64,000 nt of DNA. Origin: Amorphochlora amoebiformis. Lineage: Eukaryota; Cercozoa; Chlorarachniophyceae. The notes beneath the pieces were generated by a model. The model did not search any database, had not been told where the DNA came from, and was given only the letters and a program-made list of their open reading frames with translations. The position numbers were made by a program, and so were the translations under genes. Each line of letters starts with the position of its first letter. Position 1 is the stretch's first letter. Below are positions 1 to 59,628 of this stretch, piece by piece. Where the stretch lies: contig BAAHQB010000317.1 of assembly GCA_054601695.1 (NCBI GenBank), positions 62,001 to 126,000 on the forward strand. The letters are read 5' to 3'.

Positions 1-545
<545 letters not shown>

Positions 546-588
546 TATATATATATATATCTGTTGCACGGATATCTGTTTTTTGTAC

Positions 589-696
589 CTGAAGTTGATT
601 GGTTTTCTCTCTGTCCTTCTGTGCCTCCTCCCTAGCTATCTTCGCTTGCTCTACACTCTCTTTAACCTTTTGCTGAGTGGCAGATGTATGTGTATG

Positions 697-753
<57 letters not shown>

Positions 754-812
754 ATGTGTGTATGTATGTATGTATATGTAGATATAATACGTACAATTTT
801 TAGGGAATATAT

Positions 813-867
<55 letters not shown>

Positions 868-894
868 ATATGTATAAATATATATATATGCTGA

Positions 895-960
<66 letters not shown>

Positions 961-965
961 ATATA

Positions 966-1004
<39 letters not shown>

Positions 1005-1115
1005 TATATATATATATATATTATATATATATATACGCTGAGAGTATATATATATATATACACATCTATACATATATTTATATACATAAATATATATATA
1101 GATATATATAAATAA

Positions 1116-1175
<60 letters not shown>

Positions 1176-1530
1176 TGCATATATAATGTATATATACATA
1201 TATATACGCATATAAATATGCGTATATGCATATATTGTACCCACCTCGTAGTCCTCCACTCTCTTATTCTTGGCCGAAACTTCGCGAAGAGATTCCTCAA
1301 TCTTTAATTTTTCGGCCTCGAGAGTCTTATAAGCTTGTATTTGCTCGTTAGAACGCAGCTGAAGGTCGGACTCTTTGTTTAAAATAGACTTTTCGCGGCT
1401 CGCTAGGGCTGCGATTATAAAAAATACACATAAATATATGATCATAGTGTATAATGTATATGTATGTGTATATTCTAGACGTATGTAATGTATGCTTACA
1501 TATATGTTGGGGCACAAACTAGACAAAGGT

Positions 1531-1573
<43 letters not shown>

Positions 1574-1659
1574 CACATATATATTAAGGTATTTACATGT
1601 TTAAAATACATAAATACATATATATATGGTATATACATGCTTTAAAGCACATAATATAC

Positions 1660-1705
<46 letters not shown>

Positions 1706-1797
1706 TACGCGCACAACTTACTACCTTCTCGTTTCGCTTCTTGGCGGTATACATGTATATACATATATACATACATATATATATATATATATATATG

Positions 1798-1839
<42 letters not shown>

Positions 1840-1912
1840 CATATATGTATATATACATCCATGCGCGAACAACTTACTAGCTTCTCGCTTAGCTTCTTGG
1901 CGGTATATTATA

Positions 1913-1973
<61 letters not shown>

Positions 1974-2073
1974 CGCCCACAACTTACTACCTTCTCGCTT
2001 AGCTTCTAGGCGGTCTGTTTGGTCAAGAAGTTGCTCTTCACGGTCATTTAATCTTTTCTCCTGTATATATATC

Positions 2074-2128
<55 letters not shown>

Positions 2129-2237
2129 TATATATATATTAATAAATGGATGTACTTATATATAGATGCACAATATTTGAATGTATGCAAAGAGAAATAT
2201 ACAATACATGCATATGTGTGCACACACATACATATAT

Positions 2238-2295
<58 letters not shown>

Positions 2296-2668
2296 ACGTA
2301 TTACATAAAATCTTATAATATACATTACATATACATATAAATATGAATATATATATATGAATATATATATATAGGTATAATAGTATATATATATATATAC
2401 ATATATATATATGTATATATATATATATATGCGTAAAGGGAAAAGAAAGAGATGTGTTAGTGAAAATAAGACGCACGAATTTTTCGAGGATTCTTGAGAA
2501 CGGCGGGAGTTTTGAGAGAGTTTGAGATAGTATGAGAGTTCAAGAGGGATTGAAAGTACGTTAGCAGCGATCTGAAGTCGAAATGCCTTCTTCTCCTCCT
2601 CTACAGCTAGCTCCCTTCGCCGAACATCTGCCTATTTTTATATATGTATATAATATAAAATATATATC

Positions 2669-2699
<31 letters not shown>

Positions 2700-3619
2700 A
2701 TATATATATATATGCATATAATAAATACGACTACATATAATATATGTGGTTTTTTAACCTATAATATATACATATATACATATACATATATTTATATATA
2801 TATATATATATATAATTATAAATATACATATACATATATACACATATTTTTTATATATGTGTATATGTATATATGTGTATATATACATCATGTATTATAC
2901 ACTCCAGCTCTGAAACTCCAAAGTTAAAGAGAGCGATTGGGAGGGGAGGGGAGGAGAGACCTGGATATCCTCCGCTCTCTTGACCTCATCGGCAGCCTTT
3001 TCTCTTGTTGCCCTTGCGTCCAATACACTCTGTTCTACCTTCGCCTAGGTAATTACATGCACTCGATTATACTCTTTCTCCGTATACACTTACATAATTC
3101 ATTTGTTTCACATACATCCGTCTTTATACACATGTTTCAACACATACATACATACATATCATACGTACACCCTCGAGAAATCACAAAGTAAACCATCCCA
3201 AAGAGCAACAAGAAAATCAAAAAAAATCAGGCGCCAACTACAAAATTGGAAGGCAGTAACCTCATATTCCTCCGCAGCTCTCATCTTGGCCCGAGCTGCC
3301 TCTGTAAGCTTATCCGCTTCAGCCCGAAGCCTGTCGATTTGCTCAGCCCTATTGTCGCAATCCAGGAGCTTGGAGTTGACACTCTTCTGAGATTGGGATA
3401 GGGTTCAGGATTTGGATTGGGAATAGGGTGTTTGCACTTAGATCTCATAGTTTACAGCCTGGGGTAGTCCTGTTAAAATTTGCTATTAGGGGAGGAGTTA
3501 TGTGGTTTTGGACGTATGTGAGTATATGTGGATGTCGGTATATATGTGTATACAATGAAATAATAGGTCCATATAACATGTCCACATAATTTATATGCAT
3601 ATACATTTATTTATATGTA

Positions 3620-3674
<55 letters not shown>

Positions 3675-3676
3675 CG

Positions 3677-3722
<46 letters not shown>

Positions 3723-4237
3723 CATATTATATATATATATATATATATATATACATTGGTATATACTCATGTGAGTTATCATCACGTAAGAATCGAAAAA
3801 CAAATCAGCAATCTTTGAAAGCGGCACCTCCTTCTCAGCGATGACTCGTTCTCGTTCAGCCAGCTCGACGCGGTTTCTATCGAGGCGCTCCTGGAGTTTC
3901 GACAGGTTCTTTTCGCGAACAGCTAACTTCTCCTCCTGGTGATGCGTGTACGCGATAAGTATTTTAGCGGCTGAATTTTGTGCAGGGTTTTAAAATCTGT
4001 ACCTTGGCCCTTTTCTCCTTATCAAAGGCTTTCAGGTTGTCCTCGAGTTCGGCCTTGAGCTTGTATCTCTCGGCCTGATGTGCATGCATTATCTAGATTA
4101 GGTATACATACATAATATATATATATAACATATATATATAATATTCACATATTCATTCTCTTATTGCATACATATAAAAATGTAAATGTATTTTATACGT
4201 TTACATTATGTATATGTATATATGTGGATATATATAT

Positions 4238-4282
<45 letters not shown>

Positions 4283-4329
4283 CACGTATATATGTGCACA
4301 CTTATATATATAATATTATATTATAATTA

Positions 4330-4422
<93 letters not shown>

Positions 4423-4543
4423 TACACATATATATATATATATATATATATGTATTAATATATATACATATATATATATATGTTTCTATAGATATGTATG
4501 TATATACGTGTGTGTATATTGCTGTAATAGATACATACATATA

Positions 4544-4586
<43 letters not shown>

Positions 4587-4590
4587 TATT

Positions 4591-4629
<39 letters not shown>

Positions 4630-4642
4630 AAATATGAAATAT

Positions 4643-4686
<44 letters not shown>

Positions 4687-4783
4687 ATGTATATATATAT
4701 ATATACATATATTATATATACATATATATATGTAATATATATATATACATATATTATATATACATATATATATGTAATATATA

Positions 4784-4837
<54 letters not shown>

Positions 4838-4931
4838 GTAATATACACATATATATGTATGTGCATAAACATATATATATATATATGTATATATACATGT
4901 ATATATATATATATATGTAATATTATGTGTG

Positions 4932-4971
<40 letters not shown>

Positions 4972-5009
4972 ATATACTTTCTGATATATATATATATATA
5001 TATATACTT

Positions 5010-5046
<37 letters not shown>

Positions 5047-5942
5047 ACACGTATTCACATACCCTCTCTTTGGCCACCGCGCTAAATTTTCGCTTGTATT
5101 TACACTCGAGCAGCTTGGCCTTGTCCTTGTACTTGTCCTGCATCTGATTTTCCAGCTTCTTGACCTCAGCCTGGACCCAAACAATCCTCAGTCTCGCCGA
5201 GTTTTCATTCGCTCTCTGTCTTGCCCTCGATATCTCTATCATTCTTGCTACTCTCTACTCTTTCTTTTTGTTTCTCACTTCTCGACGCGAGATCGTAAGC
5301 TCCCTGTGGCGTAGCTTGCTCGAGCATTTGCGCTCGTATTCAGCCAGCGAGATGCCCACAAGATTCTCCTTCGACTTTATCTTCTGGTCCCACTCGTCGA
5401 GCTGGGTCTTGCGCTTGCGACACTCCTCGAAGAAGCTTTGCTCTTTGAGTTGAAACTCGGCCTCGAGTTTCAGCTGCCTCTGCTCCCACTGAAGTTATCG
5501 GGTTAGTAAGACTTTTCAGTTACATAAATCAAGGGCCAGGAGCATGGAAATAGAGAGAAGTCTACCACTCGTTTCTCTGAATGTGAGATGTTCACACTAG
5601 AGTGTTAGAACATTAGATTTTGTTACATTGAGCTGCTTCTGCCTGCTCTGCTTGATTCTAGCGTGGAGCTCAACGCGCTCCCTCGCAAGCTCATCGTCCC
5701 TTCTCTTGAGTTCTTCCCATCGCCTTATCATCTCTTCATTCCTCTGGGAAAATTATTACATCGAATAGACATGAGTCGTGCCTCCTGGTTCGTGTATTCC
5801 ATCGAGAGTGTACCTTGATGAGCAGCTTTTTCTCGGTCTCCTTTCTTACTGCCCAAGCCTGTGCCTCGTTCTGGATGTGTTTCCGATAGTCAAAAAGCTT
5901 CTTCTCGAAGAGTCTCAGCTGTCGTGACTGCTCGTCGTCCAT
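589..5942 (-). CDS. long coiled-coil protein, 12 exons, 3' end outside window
   Basis: Exons, in coding order on the minus strand, are 5942-5814, 5743-5627, 5488-5279, 5170-5063, 4074-4003, 3935-3828, 3386-3261, 3044-2961, 2631-2560, 2060-1991, 1408-1245 and 672-589. All are flanked by AG and GT and stay in frame, giving about 448 residues before the window ends. The protein starts [15 protein letters not shown], unless that ATG, which directly follows TTTTCAG, is internal to an exon. It is almost entirely Glu, Lys, Arg, Gln, Leu and Ala in heptad-like order, a parallel coiled coil with no globular domain, signal peptide or membrane segment. Every visible intron is phase 0 except the one between 1991 and 1408 (phase 1). 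Exon lengths include 84, 84, 126 and 210 bases, whole numbers of heptads. I cannot name the family; centrosomal, flagellar and cytoskeletal coiled coils all look like this. The introns are mostly (TA)n. Confidence 0.82.
1711..1906 (-). repeat. two truncated copies of an exon 3' end plus its splice donor
   Basis: Around 1718-1750 and 1866-1904 lie two near copies of the last 25-30 bases of the exon at 2060-1991. They share the CCGCC(A/T)AGAAGC start and run through the GAGAAG exon end into the GTAGTAAGTTGTG intron start. The nearer copy has lost the GT (GAAGCTAG instead of GAAGGTAG). Both are embedded in TA tracts inside the following intron. The phase of the flanking exons (one base left over at 1991, two bases needed at 1408) joins the outer exons directly, so the copies are not needed for the reading frame. 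Confidence 0.75.
4190..5050. repeat. (TA)n-dominated intron block
   Basis: About 860 bases of TA repeats are interrupted only by short TGTA, CATA and TAATA variants, including an essentially pure run at about 4330-4418. The block fills the intron between the coiled-coil exons at 5170-5063 and 4074-4003. Similar blocks fill most introns in the window. No other structure was seen here. Confidence 0.9.
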
Positions 5943-6525
5943 CTGAAAATACAAAATTTACCTCAAAACCGTGATCGCTGTACTAACTTTTATTCATGCG
6001 AAGACAACGACTCTCACCAGCGAGAACGCGCTAAGACTCCGTGAGGCTTTTTGGAACGTCCTAGACGAAATATCCTCATCCGTTGTTAGAAGAAGCTTGG
6101 AGGCCGACCGGGGTCTCTCTGTGTTGCCTATCTCTGCAAGTACGTGCCTTGACATGACCGTTGTTGTCCACGACAGGAGAGGACACGTGCTTAAGGATTC
6201 GAGACACGTGTACATACTGAGGAACCCCGGGGTTAATGGGGGATTCATGGGGATTCACGGGGGTTCATGGGGATTCTTGGGGATTCGTGGGGATTTATGG
6301 GGATTCATTGAGAAACACACGAGCGAAACTCCCGGAATCTCGCAAACTCCGTATTCGCGTGGATGCCGTTTGGAACGAAAGGTCAATGATTTCATCCCAG
6401 GCATGCGTATCCTCTCTTTTCCACACAACCCGAATGCTTCCAAAAATCGCCGAAACGACCTTTTCAACCTTAAGGTGCTGAAAGCCTCCCGCCTTTTCGA
6501 TTAAGTTCGTTCCAAAACGAAAAAG
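5943..6525. promoter_or_regulatory. divergent intergenic spacer, probable bidirectional promoter
   Basis: These 583 bases separate the first exon of the minus-strand coiled-coil gene from the ATG of the plus-strand gene at 6526. Base composition is balanced and there is no TA microsatellite, unlike nearly all other non-coding sequence here. Stop-free stretches exist on both strands but show no splice-compatible link or recognisable protein. A short 5' leader intron (GTAAATTTTG...TTTTCAG) may end just before the coiled-coil ATG. No TATA box or named motif could be identified. Confidence 0.45.
6230..6308 (+). repeat. minisatellite, 11-bp unit GGGGATTCATG
   Basis: About seven head-to-tail copies of an 11-base unit close to GGGGATTCATG are visible, with single-base variants such as ACG, TTG, GTG and TTATG endings. 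The array sits in the middle of the divergent spacer between genes 1 and 2. Confidence 0.85.
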
Positions 6526-11597
<5,072 letters not shown>

Positions 11598-12524
11598 GCT
11601 GAATTCCAACCTGTCTGGAGTCCGACACGACAGCTGTAGTAGTTAACCGTTCAGCATGCTAGATCTACCTAGACTCTAGACACTAGGTTTATAGCAAATT
11701 CTTCGTGGCCGTACGGTCTAGACAGTGCAGCTGGATGGAAAATTTGAATTTTTATATCCGATAGTATGTCTCGTGTGTGTTTTAAAAAGTATCAGTTCGA
11801 CCGATTTAGTAGGTCTACCAATATCTAGAATATAGAATATTCTAGCCACCTAGAGTCTAAACAAATGCTGAGTTCAATATCTAGATATGTAGTATCCGTA
11901 TTTAAGTACATTACTTGCTTGCATCAGCGTAGTCTAGGTACTAGAGCTAGTAGAGGTAGTCAGATCAACTAAAATTTAAAGTCAATTGAATCTTCTCGAC
12001 ATGGAGGAATACGTAATAAGTTGCAGTAGCCTAAGCCAAATGAACATTCTAAGTATTTCTAGATCATGTGCGTTCATATATACTAATTGCTCTACTCTAC
12101 ACTAGCCAACTGTTCTCGTTTTTAGCACTATCTACTAGATCTAGACTCTCGAGACTAAAGGTGTCGCGAACAATACTATCTAGACTATGGGTAAATATTG
12201 TAATATAATGGTAACTTTGACAATGACGAACTACCTAGACTACGATCAACTTGCGTGGTCATTTCCTAGACTTCCGCTTATCTCCAGTCTTTTTCATCCT
12301 CAAAGTTCGGAGCTGAACCTATACACATCATAGTATAGGGCTGAGTCCATAAATCTACGTGCAATAGCTAGAATAATGTTATAATACGAAATACATATGT
12401 GAATACATTTGTACGTATGTTTATGTGTATTTTAATATATATATATATATATTTAAATACATTATATTTATACATATTATATTGAGAAATATATTATATA
12501 TATATATATATACTTTATGTATGG

Positions 12525-12582
<58 letters not shown>

Positions 12583-12603
12583 GATGTCTACATATGTATA
12601 TAC

Positions 12604-12662
<59 letters not shown>

Positions 12663-12736
12663 GTATAATGTATGTGTGAATATGTGTGGTCACAATACAT
12701 ATATACATATATAATATATATTACACAAACACATAC

Positions 12737-12786
<50 letters not shown>

Positions 12787-13073
12787 ATGAAATATCATTC
12801 ATGCATTCATATATAGCATATATATATATATACATACATATATATATATATATGACACATATGTAGATATAGATATAATATATGTATAGTTATACATACA
12901 TATATACATATACACATATATATGTCCAAATATTTCGCCAGTAAACTTATATGGGTATATACTTTTAAAACTATGTATATATATACATATACATATATAC
13001 ATAAAATATATATTATACAAATGTATATAGTATATGTGTGAGGATATGTGTAATATATGTGCAAATATATATT

Positions 13074-13117
<44 letters not shown>

Positions 13118-13342
13118 ATATTTATATTTACATCTATTAACATGTGTTTGTATAATAGTGCATAAGTTTACACACACATACATATATATATGTAAAATAT
13201 ATTATATATATATATAAGTATAATATATATATATATATACATACATATATATTTAGATGCATATACATATATACATATATATATATATTTATATATCATA
13301 TATGCATACGAATATATGTACACGCTATATATTACACATCTG
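11598..13342. other. convergent intergenic region between genes 2 and 3
   Basis: The left half is the CTAG-rich island annotated separately. From about 12430 to 13340 it is TA microsatellite with short CATA and TGTG variants. A stretch at 12925-12975 could encode KFTGEIFGH on the minus strand but lacks a convincing splice context. No RNA gene was recognised. Confidence 0.6.
11640..12375. other. CTAG-rich unique island
   Basis: About 20 CTAG tetramers occur in roughly 720 bases, against about three expected by chance. Many are in CTAGAC or TCTAGA contexts. The island is not a simple repeat, has no long open frame, and follows the stop codon of gene 2. A second such island lies at 40839-41310. 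Confidence 0.7.
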
Positions 13343-28383
<15,041 letters not shown>

Positions 28384-28717
28384 CTTGGACACTAGGTGAA
28401 TTGATTTTGCTCAAATAGGATTAATAAAATATTTCTGGCCCCAATTCGGGTAAAAGAACCATCAAAACCTACGTAGATGAAAGAGATACATTTTTCAGAC
28501 GAAATGAAGATCTTCGACTTCGTGAGGGTCCGATTGTGTGTCCATCCGCTGCTCATTACTGTGTATCTCGTCCTGGTGGGTGGACAACCACGAGCGCGGA
28601 ATTCTTTCCCTATCAGTAATAATTCGGCATACAAATTAATTTCCAAATCTTTTCGGCTGTGGCTCCCCTCCGGCCTGACGTCTTCCCTTGTCTTGCCCCC
28701 CGTCCCACTCAACCACC
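28384..28717. promoter_or_regulatory. divergent spacer between OTU and RED genes
   Basis: These 334 bases lie between the first supported OTU exon (minus) and the RED start codon (plus). Like the other divergent spacers it lacks TA repeats. On the minus strand an upstream ATG at about 28553 could open an alternative first exon (MSSGWTHNRTLTKSK...) joined by a 78-base intron ending CACCTAG, in phase with SKMMALG. No core promoter motif was recognised. Confidence 0.4.
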
Positions 28718-42346
<13,629 letters not shown>

Positions 42347-42476
42347 CAATATACACATGCACGTATCGCATATAATAATTTCTTATCAATACTTATATAC
42401 GTATATGTGCTTTTTTTATATCCTATGTATTATATCGTACGTATTATACATAAAAACATAACAGAAATACACACAC

Positions 42477-42525
<49 letters not shown>

Positions 42526-42635
42526 CCTAATTTACGCACCCGAAAACATATACATACATTTATTTTCTATATTTATATTTTTTACAACATTTATGAACAT
42601 GTTACATCATATTTTTTTAGATATATCTAATATAT

Positions 42636-42704
<69 letters not shown>

Positions 42705-42753
42705 ATGCACATTATGCCTATTGCCTCCTCTTATTGGATCGTCGGGCTTCCCG
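42347..42753. other. convergent spacer between genes 4 and 5
   Basis: This spacer lies between the proposed stop codons of the RED gene (plus) and the nucleotidyltransferase gene (minus). It contains two TA tracts and short unique sequence. An AATAAA hexamer was not seen at a convincing position on either strand. Confidence 0.5.
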
Positions 42754-54330
<11,577 letters not shown>

Positions 54331-54633
54331 CGCCTCGCTGCTAGTGCAGACCGGCCCACGCAGGCTGTGCTGAGCGTCAAATGATAACGAAAAAGGTAAA
54401 GATATTGATTCAGCTGTGGGATAGGTGTTATGCTCTTGGAATGGAGGAACGGCCTCCAGGTGTGGATAGGTCGGGTGCCGAGCGGCGCATAAATCTCTGA
54501 TTCTTTTAAAATCCAATCGATCTCCGGCCATGCCAACCATTTCCCTCGGCTTCCTAGGCTCGTAATAGGTTGAAAAAAGACTCTGCGCGCAACTCGAGCG
54601 GATGGATGTGCTGATGGATGTGATTTTGGGCAG
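54331..54633. promoter_or_regulatory. divergent spacer between genes 5 and 6
   Basis: These 303 bases without microsatellite separate the proposed start codon of gene 5 (minus) from the first supported exon of gene 6 (plus), which begins after GATTTTGGGCAG. The spacer must also contain, or be preceded by, the unidentified first exon of gene 6. Open frames on the minus strand run through it but show no family similarity. Confidence 0.4.
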
Positions 54634-55316
54634 GTTGTGCGTCGTTTCTCTTTGCTGCTGCTCGGGGAGGGCGAGTATTACTTCCGGGTGAGTTCTAAGC
54701 AATCATATATCCTGAAATATACAATTAGAGAAGGGGGAGTCCGACCTGAGGATCATTGTTTTTACATACTTGCGCAGGATTATGGGGGTTATCTTTATCT
54801 CAGCGAGCAGGGGGCGCGGTCGAATTTTGGTACATACTTGACTGATTACAAGGTTCAAGCTACAACTGACTCTTTTTTCCCCGTTAGGTTCCCGGCGACA
54901 AGGGAGGGCAAGGTAAAAGTTTCTTTTCGGCTGTGTGATAACCTCCCTCATTGTCATGTTAATAGTATTCTCGAGGCGAAGGACGACTACACGCTAATAT
55001 CTGATCGTAAGCAGGTTTTGGATTGATGTGTATGCACACAAATATGGATGAATGTATGCAAATTTTATAGATGGTATGTACATGTATGTTTGTAAATTGT
55101 AAGTATAAATCTCATGTGCAAATATATATATATATATATATATATTATATAATAAATATATATCATATATATATATATATATATAATATGTATTATTTAT
55201 TTTGTGTAAATATTGTAATATAATTTCAATATATAATTGTATACTTTTACTTTTTATATAGGATATTTATTCTCATAAATACATGCATAATATGTAGGAT
55301 AACATATATATATACA

Positions 55317-55379
<63 letters not shown>

Positions 55380-55580
55380 GGTGTGAATATAAATACGTAT
55401 TTTTATATTACATTCACAATATATAAATATATTATATACGTTTAATGTACATAGAGTATGTACATTTACACCTATGTGTACATGCAGAAGTACCAAAAAT
55501 ATACAAAATATGTGAAGTTATATATGTATATATGTTGTATATGATATATACTGTATGCATTGATATATATGTATTTATGC

Positions 55581-55638
<58 letters not shown>

Positions 55639-55965
55639 GTATGTTTCTTATACACACCCTTTGTATACCCTCACCCCATGAATGATACAAATAAACGTAC
55701 ATAATTCTCAGATCAAAGGCCGTCTACATATAGCCTCAGCTAGTGTCATATTTGAACCCGACGACGTGCGCTATCCAGTCTACCGGTTTTGCCCTCTCCT
55801 TTACCACCATCCCTCTCCTCTCTCTCTTTCTTCTATCTCCTCTTTTCTTTCACCGTCCCTCTCTCTGTGTGTAGAGTTACTTGTGTATATAGATGTGTAT
55901 TCACATCTAGATGGTGAAGTGTTGTGTACTTATTTTTATGTTAAGGTATGCACACACACACACAT

Positions 55966-56000
<35 letters not shown>

Positions 56001-56223
56001 ATATATGTACCTTACATATACACGTATGCATCTACTATATATATATATGTATGTATGTATATATATATATTGTATTTATATATATACAACTTGAAATATG
56101 TATATATATATATATATATACATTATACACATATATGTATACATACTTATATATGTATACGTACAATATATATATATATATATAAATATATATATATGTA
56201 TAGTATATCTATATAGTATATAC

Positions 56224-56273
<50 letters not shown>

Positions 56274-56437
56274 GTAAATATTATATATATCAATATACAC
56301 AACAAACCCATAACAAATGGCTATGATTGGGGTTATATGTCTACAATATACACACAACAAACCCATAACAAATGGCTATGATTGGGGTATATGTCTACAA
56401 TATACACAACAAACCCATAACGAATGTCTATGATTGG

Positions 56438-56485
<48 letters not shown>

Positions 56486-56633
56486 TACACGTATGTGTAC
56501 AGTATAATAAAATATATATTTATAATTATAATATGTATGCATATGATATATATATATATATGTGTGTGTGTAGGTATATGTAAATAATTCTATATTATAC
56601 TACATACAAATTATACGTATCACATACATTATA

Positions 56634-56719
<86 letters not shown>

Positions 56720-57248
56720 TATATTGTGTGTGTGTACAAGTTTTATTACTATTATTAACTAGCCCTATCACCAACCAATCTACACATTTATACACACATA
56801 TATATATATACATACACACATATATATATATATATATATTACACATATATATATATTTATATATATACATATATATATATATGTATATATATTCAATACA
56901 TCCATATACATCTCAATTCAGAATCCCCTTCGCTGACTCAACAGAACCCCGAAAGCACGCCCCATCTCCAAGAAAGGTTAGGAGGGGACCGGGAGAAGCG
57001 AGGACATCTTATTATTAGGCGAGAATGAGGGAGATCCAGAAAGAGGGAGGAGACAGACTTAGAGACAAAGACGAGAGGAGGCAGAAATAATAGTTGGGAG
57101 AGGAAGGGGAGAGAGAATTTGGAAGAGGAGAGATAGGCGACTGGGAGGGGAAGAGATGAGAGGAAGGAATATATGTGAACTATATTTTGACATACATGTA
57201 AATATATATGTATGTATATACTTATGAATACGTGTATTTGACATATAT

Positions 57249-57308
<60 letters not shown>

Positions 57309-58050
57309 ACACATATGTCGAAATAAATTAAGGTAAAAATATATCATAAATGTACATACATGAAAATATACTTAGATATCAATATTATACGTATATTTAT
57401 ACAAACACAATAGATCTATTTACTATGTGGAACATATATACAAAACACAAATATAATACTCTAACCTATGTATATATATATATATATAATATATATATAT
57501 AATATACATATTTATATATGATATATTCATACACACATACACCAGGAGTATCTCGTAATCAACACGAAGCTAGTGGTCGAAATGAAAGTCAACAATGCTG
57601 ACCAACCGTATAGATTCAATCGGTACTACACGTAACCCCACAACACTAACCCTAATACCACTGAAACACGAACCTTAACCCAACCCTAACACCTTCTAAC
57701 TCGAACCCTAACCCTTACCCTTGCATCCATTTTGTGTTACGAGAGTACCTTTGACGAATGCGTATTTTCTCTCTATGGATGTGTGAATACACAGTATATG
57801 TATGTATTTTATTATATATATAATGCTGACCAACCGTATAGATTCAATCGGTACTACACGTAACTCCACAACACTAACCCTAATACCACTGAAAGACGAA
57901 CCTTAACCCAACCCTAACACCTTCTAACTCGAACCCTAACCCTTACCCTTGCATCCCTTTTGTGTTACGAGAGTACCTTTGACGAATGCGTATTTTCTCT
58001 CTATGGATGTATGAATACACAGTATATGTATGTATTTTATTATATATATT

Positions 58051-58081
<31 letters not shown>

Positions 58082-58086
58082 GTATA

Positions 58087-58128
<42 letters not shown>

Positions 58129-58665
58129 CATATACAACGTTTATGTTGTATAGACTTAAACGTTTATAAATATATAAACACAGCGATCCCTCTGAATTTG
58201 CGTTTTCGTTAACCTACGCAAACCCGTCCAAAGTCCTTACCCATCTACAAACTCTATACGACCTCACGGTATATATTACTGCGGCTATGTGGATACACAC
58301 ACACAAACATATATATTGTGTATATATATATATGTGTATATATATATATATATCTGTGTTTTTGTATCTGCATGTATGTATATACATATATATATATATA
58401 TAAGTATATTATATACAAGACATATTTATAAATTATCTTTATATATATATATATATATATATATACATACATGCATACATACATACTCTTATCTATCTAT
58501 ATGTATGCTATCATATACTGTATATATGCATAAGTAATGACGCGTAGAAGTGTGATCTATATTCATACGTATGGTTTGAGAGTTAAATGAAAGCCAAAAA
58601 AAGGAAAACAAGACCGGAATTATCCTCAAAAATCCATATGTAAATATACATTTATGTATTATATT

Positions 58666-58710
<45 letters not shown>

Positions 58711-58809
58711 AATATGTATGTACATATGTACATATATATACACATGTATATACATAATATATCTATATAATATATCTACATGAATATGTTTTATACATAC
58801 AATATATAC

Positions 58810-58860
<51 letters not shown>

Positions 58861-58861
58861 C

Positions 58862-58894
<33 letters not shown>

Positions 58895-58979
58895 CATATT
58901 GTATATTATATACATATGTACCACATTGGAAGTTTTAAATTTTATTTAAGTAGAATATGTGTATAACACTACGTACACA

Positions 58980-59015
<36 letters not shown>

Positions 59016-59047
59016 TTATATGTGTATAATATATCTATATATATATT

Positions 59048-59093
<46 letters not shown>

Positions 59094-59155
59094 CTACTCA
59101 GACATCTAAAAATAAATAAAAAATGTATGTATAAGGATATATATATATATACATA

Positions 59156-59200
<45 letters not shown>

Positions 59201-59239
59201 AGTGTATGTACGTGAATCTGTATTCACACAAACACACAC

Positions 59240-59279
<40 letters not shown>

Positions 59280-59527
59280 ATATATATACGTATTATACAT
59301 ATATATAAGGGCATGGATAGGGCAGAGCGCGAAAGAGAGCTGGGAGCTCTCATCCAAAAGCGCGAGGTCAAATATACTATATAAATCTTTAAATACACAT
59401 CATATACTTATGTATGTATTATATATTTAGATATATACATATATATTATACGTAAGGTATGTGTATATAAATACATATTATAATATATATATATATATAT
59501 ATATGAATATGAAATCTATATGTATGT

Positions 59528-59566
<39 letters not shown>

Positions 59567-59587
59567 TGACACATTTATCTATTTACT

Positions 59588-59628
<41 letters not shown>

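Noticed and set aside
5971-6504. A 177-codon plus-strand open frame in the first divergent spacer
   Set aside because: No recognisable domain, a minisatellite in its middle, no splice link to neighbours, and competing open frames on the other strand. Kept as possible but unsupported.
57748-58012. Segments reading [11 protein letters not shown] as an exon of gene 6
   Set aside because: It is present in both 228-bp units and could be spliced, but exon 57622 joined directly to 58184 preserves phase and the family spacing.
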